A stretch of DNA of 64,000 nt from the NCBI RefSeq assembly GCF_018070325.1, contig NZ_JAGPXY010000006.1, forward strand, positions 84,744-148,743, read 5' to 3'. The stretch comes from Micromonospora sp. H61. GTDB taxonomy: Bacteria > Actinomycetota > Actinomycetes > Mycobacteriales > Micromonosporaceae. A program made the position numbers and the translations under genes. Below, in pieces: positions 8,352 to 16,843 of the stretch (the stretch's first letter is position 1; each line of letters opens with the position of its first letter). The notes beneath the pieces were generated by a model that was not told where the DNA came from, searched no databases, and worked only from the letters and a program-made list of their open reading frames with translations.

Positions 8352-8516
8352 GTGCGGTCGGCTCGCCCCATCACCTCACCGCACCTCGACCGGGCCGCCG
8401 ACCGGGCCGACGCCACCGGCGCGGAGGACGACCTCTCCCGCTACAACGCGTTTCTCGCCGCGGCCGGACGGACCGACAGCGATTCGCGCCGCACGGTCCG
8501 GCCGGACCAGCCCTGA
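8352..8516 (+). CDS. Small hypothetical protein at the end of the copper operon
   Basis: A 54-codon frame from GTG 8352, starting 14 nt after the CopC stop in the same direction. It is hydrophilic, with an Asp/Ala-rich middle and the segment DLSRYNAFLAAAG, reminiscent of the short tail proteins that accompany PepSY membrane proteins in actinobacteria. There is no signal peptide or membrane helix and no strong ribosome binding site. It may be a real small protein or non-coding; the codon third positions are G/C-rich like its neighbours. Confidence 0.4.
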   Translation: MRSARPITSPHLDRAADRADATGAEDDLSRYNAFLAAAGRTDSDSRRTVRPDQP

Positions 8517-8653
8517 CACCGGGAATCCGATTTTCGGGAACCACCGGCGTCTCTCCCCCGACTACCGGTCAGGGCCGACGCGACACCTCACCGGGCGACC
8601 AGACCAGTACGGGAAACACCTTCGTGCTTCCCGACTCTTCCGATCGGATCACC

Positions 8654-10129
8654 ATGTCTCTCACCGAACTGTCCGGCACGCCGACGCCGGAGCCCGCCAC
8701 TACCACCGAGAAACCGGCCCGACCCGCCCGGCGCGCGTCACCGTTCGGCGCGCTGCTGCTGCGGCTGCACTTCTACGCCGGCATCCTCGTCGCCCCGTTC
8801 CTGGTGGTCGCCGCACTGACTGGCCTGGCCTTCACCACCACCCCGCAACTCGACGCCGTCCTCTACGGCGACCAGCTGACCGTCGCCCAGGTGGGTGACC
8901 GTCAGCTCCCGCTGGCCGAGCAGATCGGGGCCGCGCGCAACGCGCACCCCGCCGGCAGCATCACCACAGTGCAACCCGGCGACGGCGACCGGACCACAAA
9001 GGTGGTGTTCTCCCTGCCCGAACTCGGCGAGAACCAGCACACCGTCTACATCAACCCGTACACCGGCGAGTCCCAGGGGCAGCTCACCACCTGGTTCGGG
9101 TCCACGCCGGCCACCACCTGGCTGGACGACCTGCACCGCCACCTGCACCTGGGCACCGTGGGCGAGCACTACTCCGAGCTGGCCGCGAGCTGGCTGTGGG
9201 TGATGGCGCTCGGCGGGGTCATCCTCTGGTGGCGTCGACGCGGCGCCGCCCGAGCCGCCGCTCGGCACCTGCTCGTGCCGGACCTGTCCACCGGTAAGGG
9301 TGTCCGCCGTACCCGGGGATGGCACGCCACCACCGGCATCTGGCTCACCGTCGGACTGCTCTTCCTCTCGATCACCGGCCTGACCTGGTCCCGCTACGCC
9401 GGCGCGAACTTCACCGCCGGCCTCGACGCGCTGAACGCCCGCACCCCGGAGATCTCCACCAGCCTCACCGCCGGTCCCCCCGCCCCTGCCGAGACCGGCG
9501 GGGGCCACGAGCACGGCGCCGCCGGGCCGGGCGGCGTCGTCGAGTCGGCGGCCTTCGATCGGGTCCTGACGGTCGCTCGCGGCGCGGGCCTCTCCGGGCC
9601 GGTCGAGATCAGCCCCGCGCCGGAGCCGGGCTCCGCCTGGACCGTCACGCAGGTCGACAACACCTGGCCGGTCAAGAAGGACCGCATCGCCGTCGACCCG
9701 GCCTCCGACACGGTCACCGCCCGCAGCGACTTCGCCGACTGGCCCCTGCTGGCCAAACTGAGCGGCCTCGGCATCCAGGCCCACATGGGGATCCTCTTCG
9801 GCCTGGTCAACCAGATCCTGCTCGCCGCGCTCGCCCTCGGCCTGCTCTGCGTCATCTTCTGGGGCTACCGCATGTGGTGGCAACGCCGGCCCACCCGCGC
9901 CGACCGCCGTGCCATCGCCGGCGCCCCGCCAGCCCGCGGCGGCGTACGCGGTCTGCCGCTCTGGGCGCTGCTGATCGGCGTACCGGTGACCGTGGCGATC
10001 GGCTGGACGCTGCCCCTGTTCGGGCTCACCCTGCTCGCTTTCCTCGTCATCGACGTGGTGGTGGGTGCGCTGTCTCGACGCCGGCGACCTGCCGTGGCTC
10101 CCACCTCCCCGGCCCCTGCGGGGAGCTGA
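8654..10129 (+). CDS. PepSY-associated transmembrane protein
   Basis: A 491-residue polytopic membrane protein of the PepSY_TM family. A cytoplasmic Pro-rich head precedes a first helix around LLLRLHFYAGILVAPFLVV (the conserved RLHFYAG entry), then a long outer PepSY domain. Helices follow at about residues 175-195, 230-250, 375-410 and 430-475. The loop between helices contains a His/Glu-rich patch (GGGHEHG). Conserved HRHLHLG and WWRRR flank the second helix. Family members include iron-regulated membrane proteins and putative siderophore or flavin reductases; a role in metal redox at the membrane fits the copper and haem genes upstream, but is not proven. ATG 8654 is chosen as the common family start; a GTG at 8624 behind GGGAAA is also possible. 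Confidence 0.82.
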   Translation: MSLTELSGTPTPEPATTTEKPARPARRASPFGALLLRLHFYAGILVAPFLVVAALTGLAFTTTPQLDAVLYGDQLTVAQVGDRQLPLAEQIGAARNAHPAGSITTVQPGDGDRTTKVVFSLPELGENQHTVYINPYTGESQGQLTTWFGSTPATTWLDDLHRHLHLGTVGEHYSELAASWLWVMALGGVILWWRRRGAARAAARHLLVPDLSTGKGVRRTRGWHATTGIWLTVGLLFLSITGLTWSRYAGANFTAGLDALNARTPEISTSLTAGPPAPAETGGGHEHGAAGPGGVVESAAFDRVLTVARGAGLSGPVEISPAPEPGSAWTVTQVDNTWPVKKDRIAVDPASDTVTARSDFADWPLLAKLSGLGIQAHMGILFGLVNQILLAALALGLLCVIFWGYRMWWQRRPTRADRRAIAGAPPARGGVRGLPLWALLIGVPVTVAIGWTLPLFGLTLLAFLVIDVVVGALSRRRRPAVAPTSPAPAGS

Positions 10130-10138
10130 TCCAACGGA

Positions 10139-10168
10139 CCGGCCGTCCGTGCTTGAACGGACGGCCGG
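10139..10168. terminator. Bidirectional hairpin terminator
   Basis: A perfect 12-bp stem (CCGGCCGTCCGT and its complement) with the 6-nt loop GCTTGA, lying exactly between the ends of two convergent genes. No U-tract follows, as is usual in high-GC actinobacteria. Confidence 0.75.
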
Positions 10169-10177
10169 ACGCTTCGC

Positions 10178-11311
10178 TCAGATCACTACCTGTTTGGTGT
10201 TCGGCAGGCTGTCGACGATCGACTTCTGCACGTTGATCGTGTCGGCGATGATCTCGTGGGGCGTGTTGGCCATCCACTGCATCACCGAGATGTCCTCGAA
10301 CCGGGGATGGCGGAACATCTCCAGGAACACCAGTGGCTCGTCGCCGGTGTTCTCGATGTAGTGGCCGTACGCGAACGGGACGTAACCCACGTCGCCGGCC
10401 TGGAAGTCGAACGTCCGGGCCGCGGCCTGGGATGCGAAGACGCCCATCCGCCCGGTGCCGGAGATGTAGTACTGCCACTCGTCGGTGGTGGGATGCCAGT
10501 GCAATTCGCGCATCCCTCCCGGCTCGACCTCGACCAGGGCCGCGGCGGTGGTGACGGAGGCGGCGAAGTTGGTCGAGTCGGTGATCCGGACCGTCCCGCC
10601 GCGGAATCGCTGCGGGGTCTGCGCGAGCATCCGGTGCTTGAAGCTTCGGGGGATGTCACCGGTCGGGCTGACCACCCGATCCTGCTGCAGGGGCGGTGGG
10701 ACGTCGCCCTGGAAGATGTACTTCTCCCGCTCGGGCAGATTCTCCATCTGTTCCAGCGTCCAGCCGAAGTTCTTGGCCAGCACGTGTCGAGGGGTGTGGG
10801 CGAAGAAGTCGCTGAGCAGGAAGGTGTTGTTCTCCGAGAACGCCCCGTCGTCGAAGACCAGCAGGAACTGTGCGCCGTCTTCCAACGCCTGGATGTTGTG
10901 CGGCACGCCCTGCGGAAAGAACCACAGATCGCCGGCCTTCACGTCCTCGATGAAATTGCGGCCCTCGTGGTCGACGGCGCTGATCCGGCAGCTACCGCTG
11001 AGCATGTACGCCCACTCCGACTGCTGGTGCCAGTGGATCTCCCGGTACGCGCCCGGCTCGAGACCGAACTGGACGCCGGACAACTGACTGGCGATCGGGA
11101 GGTCCCGGTTGGTTACCTCGCGGGTCCAGCCGCCCTTCTCCACCCGGGTGTGCGCCTGCGAGAACGAGAACTTGAGGTTGGGCACCAGCCGGCTGTCGGT
11201 CGTCGGTGGAACCAGGAGGTCCGGGTTCTGCCGCTCGAGCTCGACGTTGCGGCCCGCGAAGGGCGGGGCGCCCTGGCCGCCGCGCCGAGGCTCGGGATCG
11301 CTGTTCGCCAT
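10178..11311 (-). CDS. oxdC: Oxalate decarboxylase (bicupin)
   Basis: 377 residues with two cupin barrels. Mn ligands of site 1 are His93, His95, Glu99 and His138 (HWHQQSE and GVPHN); those of site 2 are His271, His273, Glu278 and His317 (HWHPTTDE and YGHYIE). These match the Bacillus subtilis OxdC ligands with a constant two-residue offset. The active-site lid reads SENNT at 159-163, close to the SENST lid of OxdC, and keeps the Glu needed for decarboxylation rather than oxidation. The reaction is oxalate to formate and CO2. There is no signal peptide, so the enzyme is cytoplasmic. ATG 11311 follows GAGGAGAC. Oxalate is common in plant litter and fungal environments, which suits the plant-polymer genes farther right. 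A small membrane protein gene is directly upstream. Confidence 0.93.
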   Translation of the reverse strand: MANSDPEPRRGGQGAPPFAGRNVELERQNPDLLVPPTTDSRLVPNLKFSFSQAHTRVEKGGWTREVTNRDLPIASQLSGVQFGLEPGAYREIHWHQQSEWAYMLSGSCRISAVDHEGRNFIEDVKAGDLWFFPQGVPHNIQALEDGAQFLLVFDDGAFSENNTFLLSDFFAHTPRHVLAKNFGWTLEQMENLPEREKYIFQGDVPPPLQQDRVVSPTGDIPRSFKHRMLAQTPQRFRGGTVRITDSTNFAASVTTAAALVEVEPGGMRELHWHPTTDEWQYYISGTGRMGVFASQAAARTFDFQAGDVGYVPFAYGHYIENTGDEPLVFLEMFRHPRFEDISVMQWMANTPHEIIADTINVQKSIVDSLPNTKQVVI

Positions 11312-11324
11312 GATCGCTGTCTCC

Positions 11325-11585
11325 TCACTCGGGTTGGATCGGACGGGGCGCGGGAACCGACCCGCCCCGCAGCCGTAGCCGGGACGAGATCCCCAGCAGG
11401 GCGCGCAGTCCGGGCCAGCCGTACTGGACCGTGATCGCGACCGGGATCGCCGCGGCGGTCGCCATCAGCACCAGGCGGGTCCACGCCGGAGCGTGACCAC
11501 CCGCCCCGGTGCCGGCGTAGAGGACGAACATCAGCAGTACGACCCGGAGCCGATGCAGACCGGGAAGTTCGGTGAGCTGGGCCAT
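11325..11585 (-). CDS. Small two-helix membrane protein upstream of oxdC
   Basis: 86 residues from ATG 11585 (99 if translation begins at 11624). Two hydrophobic helices are visible, around RVVLLMFVLYAG and RLVLMATAAAIPVAI, followed by a basic Pro-rich tail. It ends 13 nt before the oxdC start, so the two genes are probably cotranscribed. I do not recognise the family. A two-helix protein could form a homo-oligomer but is too small to be a classical oxalate/formate antiporter. Function unknown. Confidence 0.55.
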   Translation of the reverse strand: MAQLTELPGLHRLRVVLLMFVLYAGTGAGGHAPAWTRLVLMATAAAIPVAITVQYGWPGLRALLGISSRLRLRGGSVPAPRPIQPE

Positions 11586-11783
11586 GATTCGATGATCGGC
11601 GCCGAACGTCGCCCGTCGCATCACGTGATCGCGCCATTACCGCAGGTCAAATCCCGGACGGCGGGGGCCATTCGGCGCAATCCCACCGGTTCGTCGATCC
11701 GCTCGCCCGTACCTGGCGGCATGGCTAGGCTCGGTCGCAGGACGGCCTTTCGACGCGCCTGGTAACAACCGGGGAGAACGCCA

Positions 11784-13364
11784 TTGTCCGAATCACCCTT
11801 CAACGCCGGAACGCTCCCGGCCGACGACATCGCCACCGATGCCGAGCAACGACGGCACCGGCTGTTCGCCACGGCGGACCAGCTCCGGCTGGCCGGACGC
11901 GGGATGGAGGCGCTGCACGTCCTGGCCGCGGAGATCGCCACGAGTCGCAGCGGCGAGCGCCACCGCGCCCACCTGCTCGGGCGAGTGGCGCAGATCGTGG
12001 CACTGGAGCAGCCGACCATCGCCCTCGCCGGTCTGCGGGAGGCGTTGAACCTCCGACTGGACGCCCGCAGCCGCGGCACCCTGCTCGCCCTGACCGCCAC
12101 GATCGCGGCCCGCACGGGGCATCCGGACACCGATGCCCTACTGCGCGACGCGGGCACCGCGCACGCCGCGTCGGGTGACCAGGCGTCCGCTCGCCAGCTC
12201 GCGCTCGGCCGGGCCGCCCGCTCGCTCGCGCACGGTGATCTGCCCGGCGCCCAGGCCGTGCTGGCGGCCCTCGACCCGGACTCCTGGACGGCACGCGCCG
12301 ACGCCCCGTCCATCCGGGCGGAACGGATCCTCGTGCAGCTCGGTCTGGGCCGCCACCAGGACGCGCGGGCCGCGACCCGCCAGGCGCCCGAGGCGACCGA
12401 CGCCTCACTCACCGGGCTGACCGCGTTGGACTGCCTGCGCATGGTGGCAGTGGGAGAGCTGCCCGAGGCCGCCGCGCTGGCCGTCACGACGCTCAGCTCC
12501 GACTCTGCGGACCTCAGCAGGGAGGTGCGTGCCCTGTTGGTAGCGGTGATCGGCGAGGTCCGCTACCGACGGGGCGAACACGACGACGCCCGTGCCATCC
12601 TGCGCGCCTGCCTCGCCGAGGACCGCTGGCCCGACCGTACGATGTGGACGTTCGCGTTCTGTGTGGCGGTGCGCGACCCCGCCCTCAGCGCGCCGGCCGG
12701 CCTGCTCACCACTGTCGTCGCCGACCTGCACCGGTCGGTCCGGTCACTTCTGCCCGTGCCGCACTTCGGCCCCCGACTGGTACGCGCGGCGGTGGCGGCC
12801 GACGACACCCGGGCCGCCCGGCGGGTCACCGAACTGGTCGAGCTGGTCTCCACTCGTACCCCGGTGCCGCTGTGGCACGCGCTGGCCGACCAGAGCCGAG
12901 GGTTGCGCGACGGCGACCCGGACGCCCTCCGGTCGGCGGTGGACCGGCTGCGCACCACCGCCGCGCGGCCGGCGCTGGCCGACGCGTTGCTCGACCTCGC
13001 GAACAGCCCTCGGGCGCGATCCGGGGAGGCGCGCGATGCCGCGCACGAGGCTGCTGCCCTCTACGCCCGGATCGGCGCTCCTGGGGACCAGGCGATCGCG
13101 GACCGGCGCTGCGCCGATCTCGCCGCCACCCCGCGCCACCGGCCGCCGGTCGACGAGTCGCCAAGCCGGGGCATCGGCGCGCTCACCCCCGCCGAGGAGC
13201 GGGTGGCCGAGATGCTCGCCGCCGGCGTCACGAAGAAGGAGGCGGCCAGGAGCCTCTTCGTCTCCTTCCACACCGTGGACACCCAACTCCGCTCCATATA
13301 CCACAAGCTGGGCATTCACAATCGGATGCAGTTGGTGCGGGCCTGGGAACGGACCAGACGATAA
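11784..13364 (+). CDS. LuxR-family regulator with helical-repeat N-terminus
   Basis: 526 residues. About 430 residues of Ala/Leu/Arg-rich helical repeats resemble the TPR-like C-terminal half of LAL (MalT-type) regulators; there is no Walker A site, so the ATPase module is absent. A C-terminal LuxR/GerE helix-turn-helix spans about 455-515 (LTPAEERVAEMLAAGVTKKE, then a TVDTQLRSIYHKL recognition region). It probably binds DNA in response to a ligand or protein sensed by the repeats. It starts with TTG 11784 behind GGGGAGA. The GNAT gene begins 8 nt after its stop, so they form an operon. Targets are unknown. Confidence 0.85.
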   Translation: MSESPFNAGTLPADDIATDAEQRRHRLFATADQLRLAGRGMEALHVLAAEIATSRSGERHRAHLLGRVAQIVALEQPTIALAGLREALNLRLDARSRGTLLALTATIAARTGHPDTDALLRDAGTAHAASGDQASARQLALGRAARSLAHGDLPGAQAVLAALDPDSWTARADAPSIRAERILVQLGLGRHQDARAATRQAPEATDASLTGLTALDCLRMVAVGELPEAAALAVTTLSSDSADLSREVRALLVAVIGEVRYRRGEHDDARAILRACLAEDRWPDRTMWTFAFCVAVRDPALSAPAGLLTTVVADLHRSVRSLLPVPHFGPRLVRAAVAADDTRAARRVTELVELVSTRTPVPLWHALADQSRGLRDGDPDALRSAVDRLRTTAARPALADALLDLANSPRARSGEARDAAHEAAALYARIGAPGDQAIADRRCADLAATPRHRPPVDESPSRGIGALTPAEERVAEMLAAGVTKKEAARSLFVSFHTVDTQLRSIYHKLGIHNRMQLVRAWERTRR

Positions 13365-13371
13365 TCAGCCG

Positions 13372-14199
13372 ATGACAGCGCCAGCCGACCTGACCCCGCT
13401 CGCCGAGGCCGTGGAGTGCGAATTCATGCACTCCTACGAGTCGCAGGCGCCCGGGCCCACGTACACCGATCTCGGGATCGCGACCACCCGCATCGACGGC
13501 GGTGTCGCCCTCGCCATGCGCAACGATCCCTCCGGCGGGTACTGGAACAAGGCCCTCGGCTTCGGCACCACCGAGCCGTTCACAGTGCAGACCCTGGATC
13601 GCGTGCTCGACTTCTACCGGGAGCACGGCGTCGACCAGGCAGTCCTCCAGCTCGTTCCGTCGGTGCTGCCGGCGGGCTTCGACGAGGTCGCTGCCGCGCG
13701 CGGGCTCGAGCCGGGAAGCACCTGGGTCAAGCTCGCCGCCCGACCCGGCGACGTCGCCGCGGCGCAGACCCGTCTGCACGTCGCGCCGGTGCCGGCCGCC
13801 GAGGCGCGACGCTGGGCCGACGTGCTGCTCACCGGGTTCGGCATGCCGACCGGTGGGCTCACCGACATGCTGGCCGCGACGGTCGGCCAGCCGGCGTGGC
13901 GACCGTACGCCGCCTGGGACGACGGCGAACTGGTCGCGGGCGGCAACCTGTTCCTGCACGGCGAGGCCGCGTCGCTCAACGCCGCCGCGACGGCCACAGG
14001 GCACCGCGGGCTCGGGGCGCAGTCGGCGCTGATCGCCGCCCGCGCCCGAGCCGCGGCCGAGGCGGGATGTCGGTGGCTGTTCGCCGAGACCGGCAAGCCC
14101 GCGCCCGGTCAGCAGAACCCGTCGCTGAACAACATGCGCCGGGCCGGGCTGGTGCCGCTCTACGAACGCCGCAACTGGGTCTGGCGAGCAGCTTCCTGA
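13372..14199 (+). CDS. GNAT family N-acetyltransferase
   Basis: 275 residues with a divergent N-terminal half and a C-terminal GNAT core. The acetyl-CoA pyrophosphate loop appears as HRGLGAQSALIAARARAAAE (about residues 218-237), and the final strand-helix (NPSLNNMRRAGLVPLYERRNWVW) is typical of the fold, with the Asn/Tyr near the thiolate site. It probably transfers an acetyl group to an amine on a small molecule or protein; the substrate is unknown. ATG 13372 lies 8 nt after the LuxR stop, so it is likely a translationally linked second gene of that operon. It is convergent with the aldo-keto reductase gene. Confidence 0.82.
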   Translation: MTAPADLTPLAEAVECEFMHSYESQAPGPTYTDLGIATTRIDGGVALAMRNDPSGGYWNKALGFGTTEPFTVQTLDRVLDFYREHGVDQAVLQLVPSVLPAGFDEVAAARGLEPGSTWVKLAARPGDVAAAQTRLHVAPVPAAEARRWADVLLTGFGMPTGGLTDMLAATVGQPAWRPYAAWDDGELVAGGNLFLHGEAASLNAAATATGHRGLGAQSALIAARARAAAEAGCRWLFAETGKPAPGQQNPSLNNMRRAGLVPLYERRNWVWRAAS

Positions 14200-14214
14200 C
14201 CCCGCCCGCCGCTG

Positions 14215-15225
14215 TCACTTCTCGCTGTCGAGCAGCGCCATCATGGCGGTCGCGTACCGCTGGCCGGAGGCGGCGCCGGCCGGCACGGCACGCTCGATCT
14301 CGTCCAGCGCGTCCTGGTCGAGCACCAGGTCGACAGCGGCCAGCGACTCGGTCAGCCGGTCGCGTCGCCGCGCCCCGACCAACGGCACGATCTGTTCGCC
14401 CTGTGCCGCCACCCAGGCGATCGCCACCTGGCTGGTGGTCGCCCCCAGCCGCTGCGCGACCCGGCCGAGCGCGTCCACCAGGCGCAGGTTGGCGGCCAGG
14501 TGCTCGCCCTGGAACCGTGGGCTGTTGGCCCGGAAGTCCGTGCCGGTCAGCGCACGGTCCGCCGACCAGTGGCCGCTGAGCAGACCTCGGGACAGCACCC
14601 CGTAGGCGGTCAACCCGATGCCCAGCTCCCGCAGCGCCGGCAGGATGGTGGCCTCCGGGCCCCGGGAGAGCAGCGAGTACTCGATCTGCACGTCACTGAT
14701 CGGCGCCACCGCCGCGGCCCTGCGGATGCTGTCCGCGCCCACCTCGGAGAGCCCGATGTGCCGGATGTAGCCGGCCTGCTGCATCTCCAGCAGCGCGCCC
14801 ACTGTCTCCTCGACCGGCACCTGCGGGTTCAGCCGTGACGGCCGGTAGATGTCGAGGTAGTCGGTGCCCAACCGTCGCAGCGAGTACGCGAGCCGGTCCT
14901 TCACCGCCGCCGCCGACACGTCGTACGGTGCCGCCTGGAAGCCGCCGTCGGGTGTCCGGCGTGCGCCGAACTTCACGCTGAGCACCACCTCGTCCCGGCG
15001 GCGCTCCCGCAGCACGCGGCCGATCAGCATCTCGTTGTGACCTGACCCGTAGAAGTCCGCGGTGTCGATCAGGTTCACACCGGCGTCGATAGCCGCGTGC
15101 AGCGTCGCGACGCTCTCCGCCTCGTCGGCCGGCCCGTACAGGTCGGACATGCCCATCGCGCCGAGCCCGATGATCGACACCTCCGGCCCGGAGGCACCCA
15201 ACCGTCGCCGTCGTAGACCCGCCAT
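14215..15225 (-). CDS. Aldo/keto reductase
   Basis: 336 residues forming a TIM barrel of the AKR superfamily. The catalytic tetrad is visible: Asp in NLIDTADFYGSG (Asp and Tyr), Lys in LSVKFG; the position of the fourth residue carries Arg/Asn (YRPSRLNP) rather than the usual His. That replacement of the His in the DLYxxHR motif is unusual and could alter substrate choice. NADPH-binding residues are in the C-terminal GARRRDRLTESL segment. ATG 15225 has GAGGAGACGAGG upstream; a longer frame to 15297 would run through the operator. Divergent from the TetR gene, which probably controls it. Confidence 0.87.
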   Translation of the reverse strand: MAGLRRRRLGASGPEVSIIGLGAMGMSDLYGPADEAESVATLHAAIDAGVNLIDTADFYGSGHNEMLIGRVLRERRRDEVVLSVKFGARRTPDGGFQAAPYDVSAAAVKDRLAYSLRRLGTDYLDIYRPSRLNPQVPVEETVGALLEMQQAGYIRHIGLSEVGADSIRRAAAVAPISDVQIEYSLLSRGPEATILPALRELGIGLTAYGVLSRGLLSGHWSADRALTGTDFRANSPRFQGEHLAANLRLVDALGRVAQRLGATTSQVAIAWVAAQGEQIVPLVGARRRDRLTESLAAVDLVLDQDALDEIERAVPAGAASGQRYATAMMALLDSEK

Positions 15226-15289
15226 GTCCCTCGTCTCCTCCGGTCGTCGTCGCGGTGCGTCGCGGTGTGCGGGCACCGCTGTGTACGCT

Positions 15290-15331
15290 GTGTCCATATA
15301 ACCAGCAAGTAGACAGCGTGTCCATATAACC
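15290..15331. promoter_or_regulatory. Paired direct-repeat operator between aldo/keto reductase and tetR
   Basis: The 14-mer GTGTCCATATAACC occurs twice in the same orientation, at 15290-15303 and 15318-15331, 28 bp apart (close to three helical turns). The second copy ends 10 nt before the tetR GTG. On the opposite strand each copy contains GGTTATAT, which can serve as a -10 element for the reductase. Best explained as TetR binding sites that repress both genes. Confidence 0.65.
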
Positions 15332-15341
15332 GGGAGGACCA

Positions 15342-15950
15342 GTGGCCGAACTCACGCCGGATGCCCAGACGCCAGCACGCCGTGGTCGCGGCCGCCGCCC
15401 CACCGATCAGGTACGCGCGGAGATCCTCACGGCCGCCGGTGAACTCCTGCTCGCCGAGGGCATGGCCGGCTTCACCATCGAGAAGGTCGCGGCCCACGCC
15501 GGAGCCAGCCGGATGACCATCTACAAGTGGTGGCCCTCCAAGGGAGCGCTCGCCCTGGACGGCTACTTCACAGTCGTCGCGCCCACCCTGGCCTTCGCCG
15601 ACACCGCCGACATCGTCGCCGACCTGACCAACCAACTCGTCGCCTTCGTCCACCTGGTGCGGGACACCACCGCCGGGCGGGTCATCAGCCAACTCATCGG
15701 GCAGGCGCAGACCGACCCGGAACTGGCCGCCGCCTACCGCGAGCGCTACTCCGCACCCCGTCGGGCCCTCGCCGTCGAAACCCTCACCCGGGCCATGGCC
15801 CGGGGGCAGCTACGCGCCGACATCGACCCCGAATCCGTCGTCGACCAACTCTGGGGCGCCTGCTACCACCGGCTTCTCATCGCCGACCTGCCGCTCACCG
15901 AGGACTTCGCCCGCACCCTGGTCGACAACCTCATCCGCGGACTGCGCTGA
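15342..15950 (+). CDS. TetR/AcrR family transcriptional regulator
   Basis: 202 residues. The N-terminal helix-turn-helix occupies about 20-70 (ILTAAGELLLAEG, then FTIEKVAAHAGASRMTIYKW), with the TetR hallmark YKWWPSK. The C-terminal all-helical half is a ligand and dimerisation domain of the TetR_C_11-like type. GTG 15342 is preceded by GGGAGGACC. Divergent from the aldo/keto reductase with paired direct repeats between the two starts, so it most likely represses the reductase and itself until an aldehyde- or ketone-type ligand binds. Its end is 5 nt from the end of the convergent VOC gene. Confidence 0.9.
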   Translation: MAELTPDAQTPARRGRGRRPTDQVRAEILTAAGELLLAEGMAGFTIEKVAAHAGASRMTIYKWWPSKGALALDGYFTVVAPTLAFADTADIVADLTNQLVAFVHLVRDTTAGRVISQLIGQAQTDPELAAAYRERYSAPRRALAVETLTRAMARGQLRADIDPESVVDQLWGACYHRLLIADLPLTEDFARTLVDNLIRGLR

Positions 15951-15955
15951 CCGGC

Positions 15956-16585
15956 TCACTCGGGCGGCTTGGCCCCCGACTGCTCGCTGACCATGTACGC
16001 CGCGTACCAGTCGGGCCAGTTGTCGTCATGCTCGCCCGTACGTTTCTCGTGCTCGCCGTGCGCGGCGGCCGCGCGCCGAAGCGCGCTCGCCAGGTCGCTC
16101 GTGGAGCCGAACGACGTGAGGCCGCCCTCGATGCGTCCGGGAAGCCTGGTCGTGATCTCCTGCATCAGCCAGGTGTTGCCGTCCGGGTCGCGCAGCGTGG
16201 CGCGCGAGAAGTAGCTGCGTCGCTGCGGGTCCGGCCCGTCGACCGGGCCGTCCGGGCTGACGTGGAAGACGTCGCCGACCTCGACACCGGCGGCGGCGAG
16301 GGTGTCGTGGGCCGCCTCGATGTCGGACACGATCAGGTACGCCGTGGCCGAGCCGGGTGCCGCCGACGTGAGCCCGGGGCCGAACTGCACGGAACACGCG
16401 GAGCCGTGCGGCGTCAACTGGACGATGCCGGGCGGGGTCTGGTCGAGCCGCCACCCGAGCCGTTCGTAGAACGCCTTCGCCCGGTCGACGTCCGAGACCG
16501 GGATGACGACCACCTCAAGTTTGACGTCCAGGCTCTCGATGCGCGACGTCGCACTCGCGTCGCCCTGGGCAACCTTCGGGCTCAT
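15956..16585 (-). CDS. VOC superfamily (glyoxalase/bleomycin resistance-type) protein
   Basis: 209 residues with one VOC module of paired beta-alpha-beta-beta-beta units: VVIPVSDVDRAKAFYERLGW starts the first half, and AYLIVSDIEAAHDTLAAAG the second, ending with ATLRDPDGNTWLMQEI where Glu is the usual metal ligand. The C-terminal 50 residues are an extra charged tail with an Arg/Ala helix and a DNWPDWYAAYM segment of unknown role. Such proteins are dioxygenases, isomerases or resistance proteins; activity cannot be assigned. Start ATG 16585 follows an AGGGGGCGG site. Confidence 0.8.
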   Translation of the reverse strand: MSPKVAQGDASATSRIESLDVKLEVVVIPVSDVDRAKAFYERLGWRLDQTPPGIVQLTPHGSACSVQFGPGLTSAAPGSATAYLIVSDIEAAHDTLAAAGVEVGDVFHVSPDGPVDGPDPQRRSYFSRATLRDPDGNTWLMQEITTRLPGRIEGGLTSFGSTSDLASALRRAAAAHGEHEKRTGEHDDNWPDWYAAYMVSEQSGAKPPE

Positions 16586-16685
16586 CGCCGCCCCCTTCCT
16601 GATCATCACGCTACTGCTTGCGCCCCTGTTCGGCGGCGGCTTTCCGGCATCAGCCCGGAGCCATCCTGGTGGCCCTGCGCACCCC

Positions 16686-16766
16686 AACAGGGCGATCATC
16701 GGCCGGCAGCCGCGGACCTTCGCCGAGTTCGTTCGCGATCACCGGGAGCACTTCGCCGGCGTCTGA
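16686..16766 (+). pseudogene. C-terminal remnant of an NmrA/SDR-like protein
   Basis: The last 26 codons before a TGA contain GRQPRTFAEFVRDH, which closely resembles the usual C-terminus of actinobacterial NmrA-type NAD(P)-binding proteins. No upstream part of such a gene exists: the frame runs back into the promoter region of the VOC gene. It looks like a leftover of a deletion, next to the clearly deleted desulfhydrase gene. Recognition rests on a short motif, so this is tentative. Confidence 0.35.
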
Positions 16767-16843
16767 TCCGTCGACAACTCGGCGCGGTGCCCTCCGGCGC
16801 GACTCCGCCGGAGGGCCCCGCCGTGCGTGCCCGGCCGGCGCCC

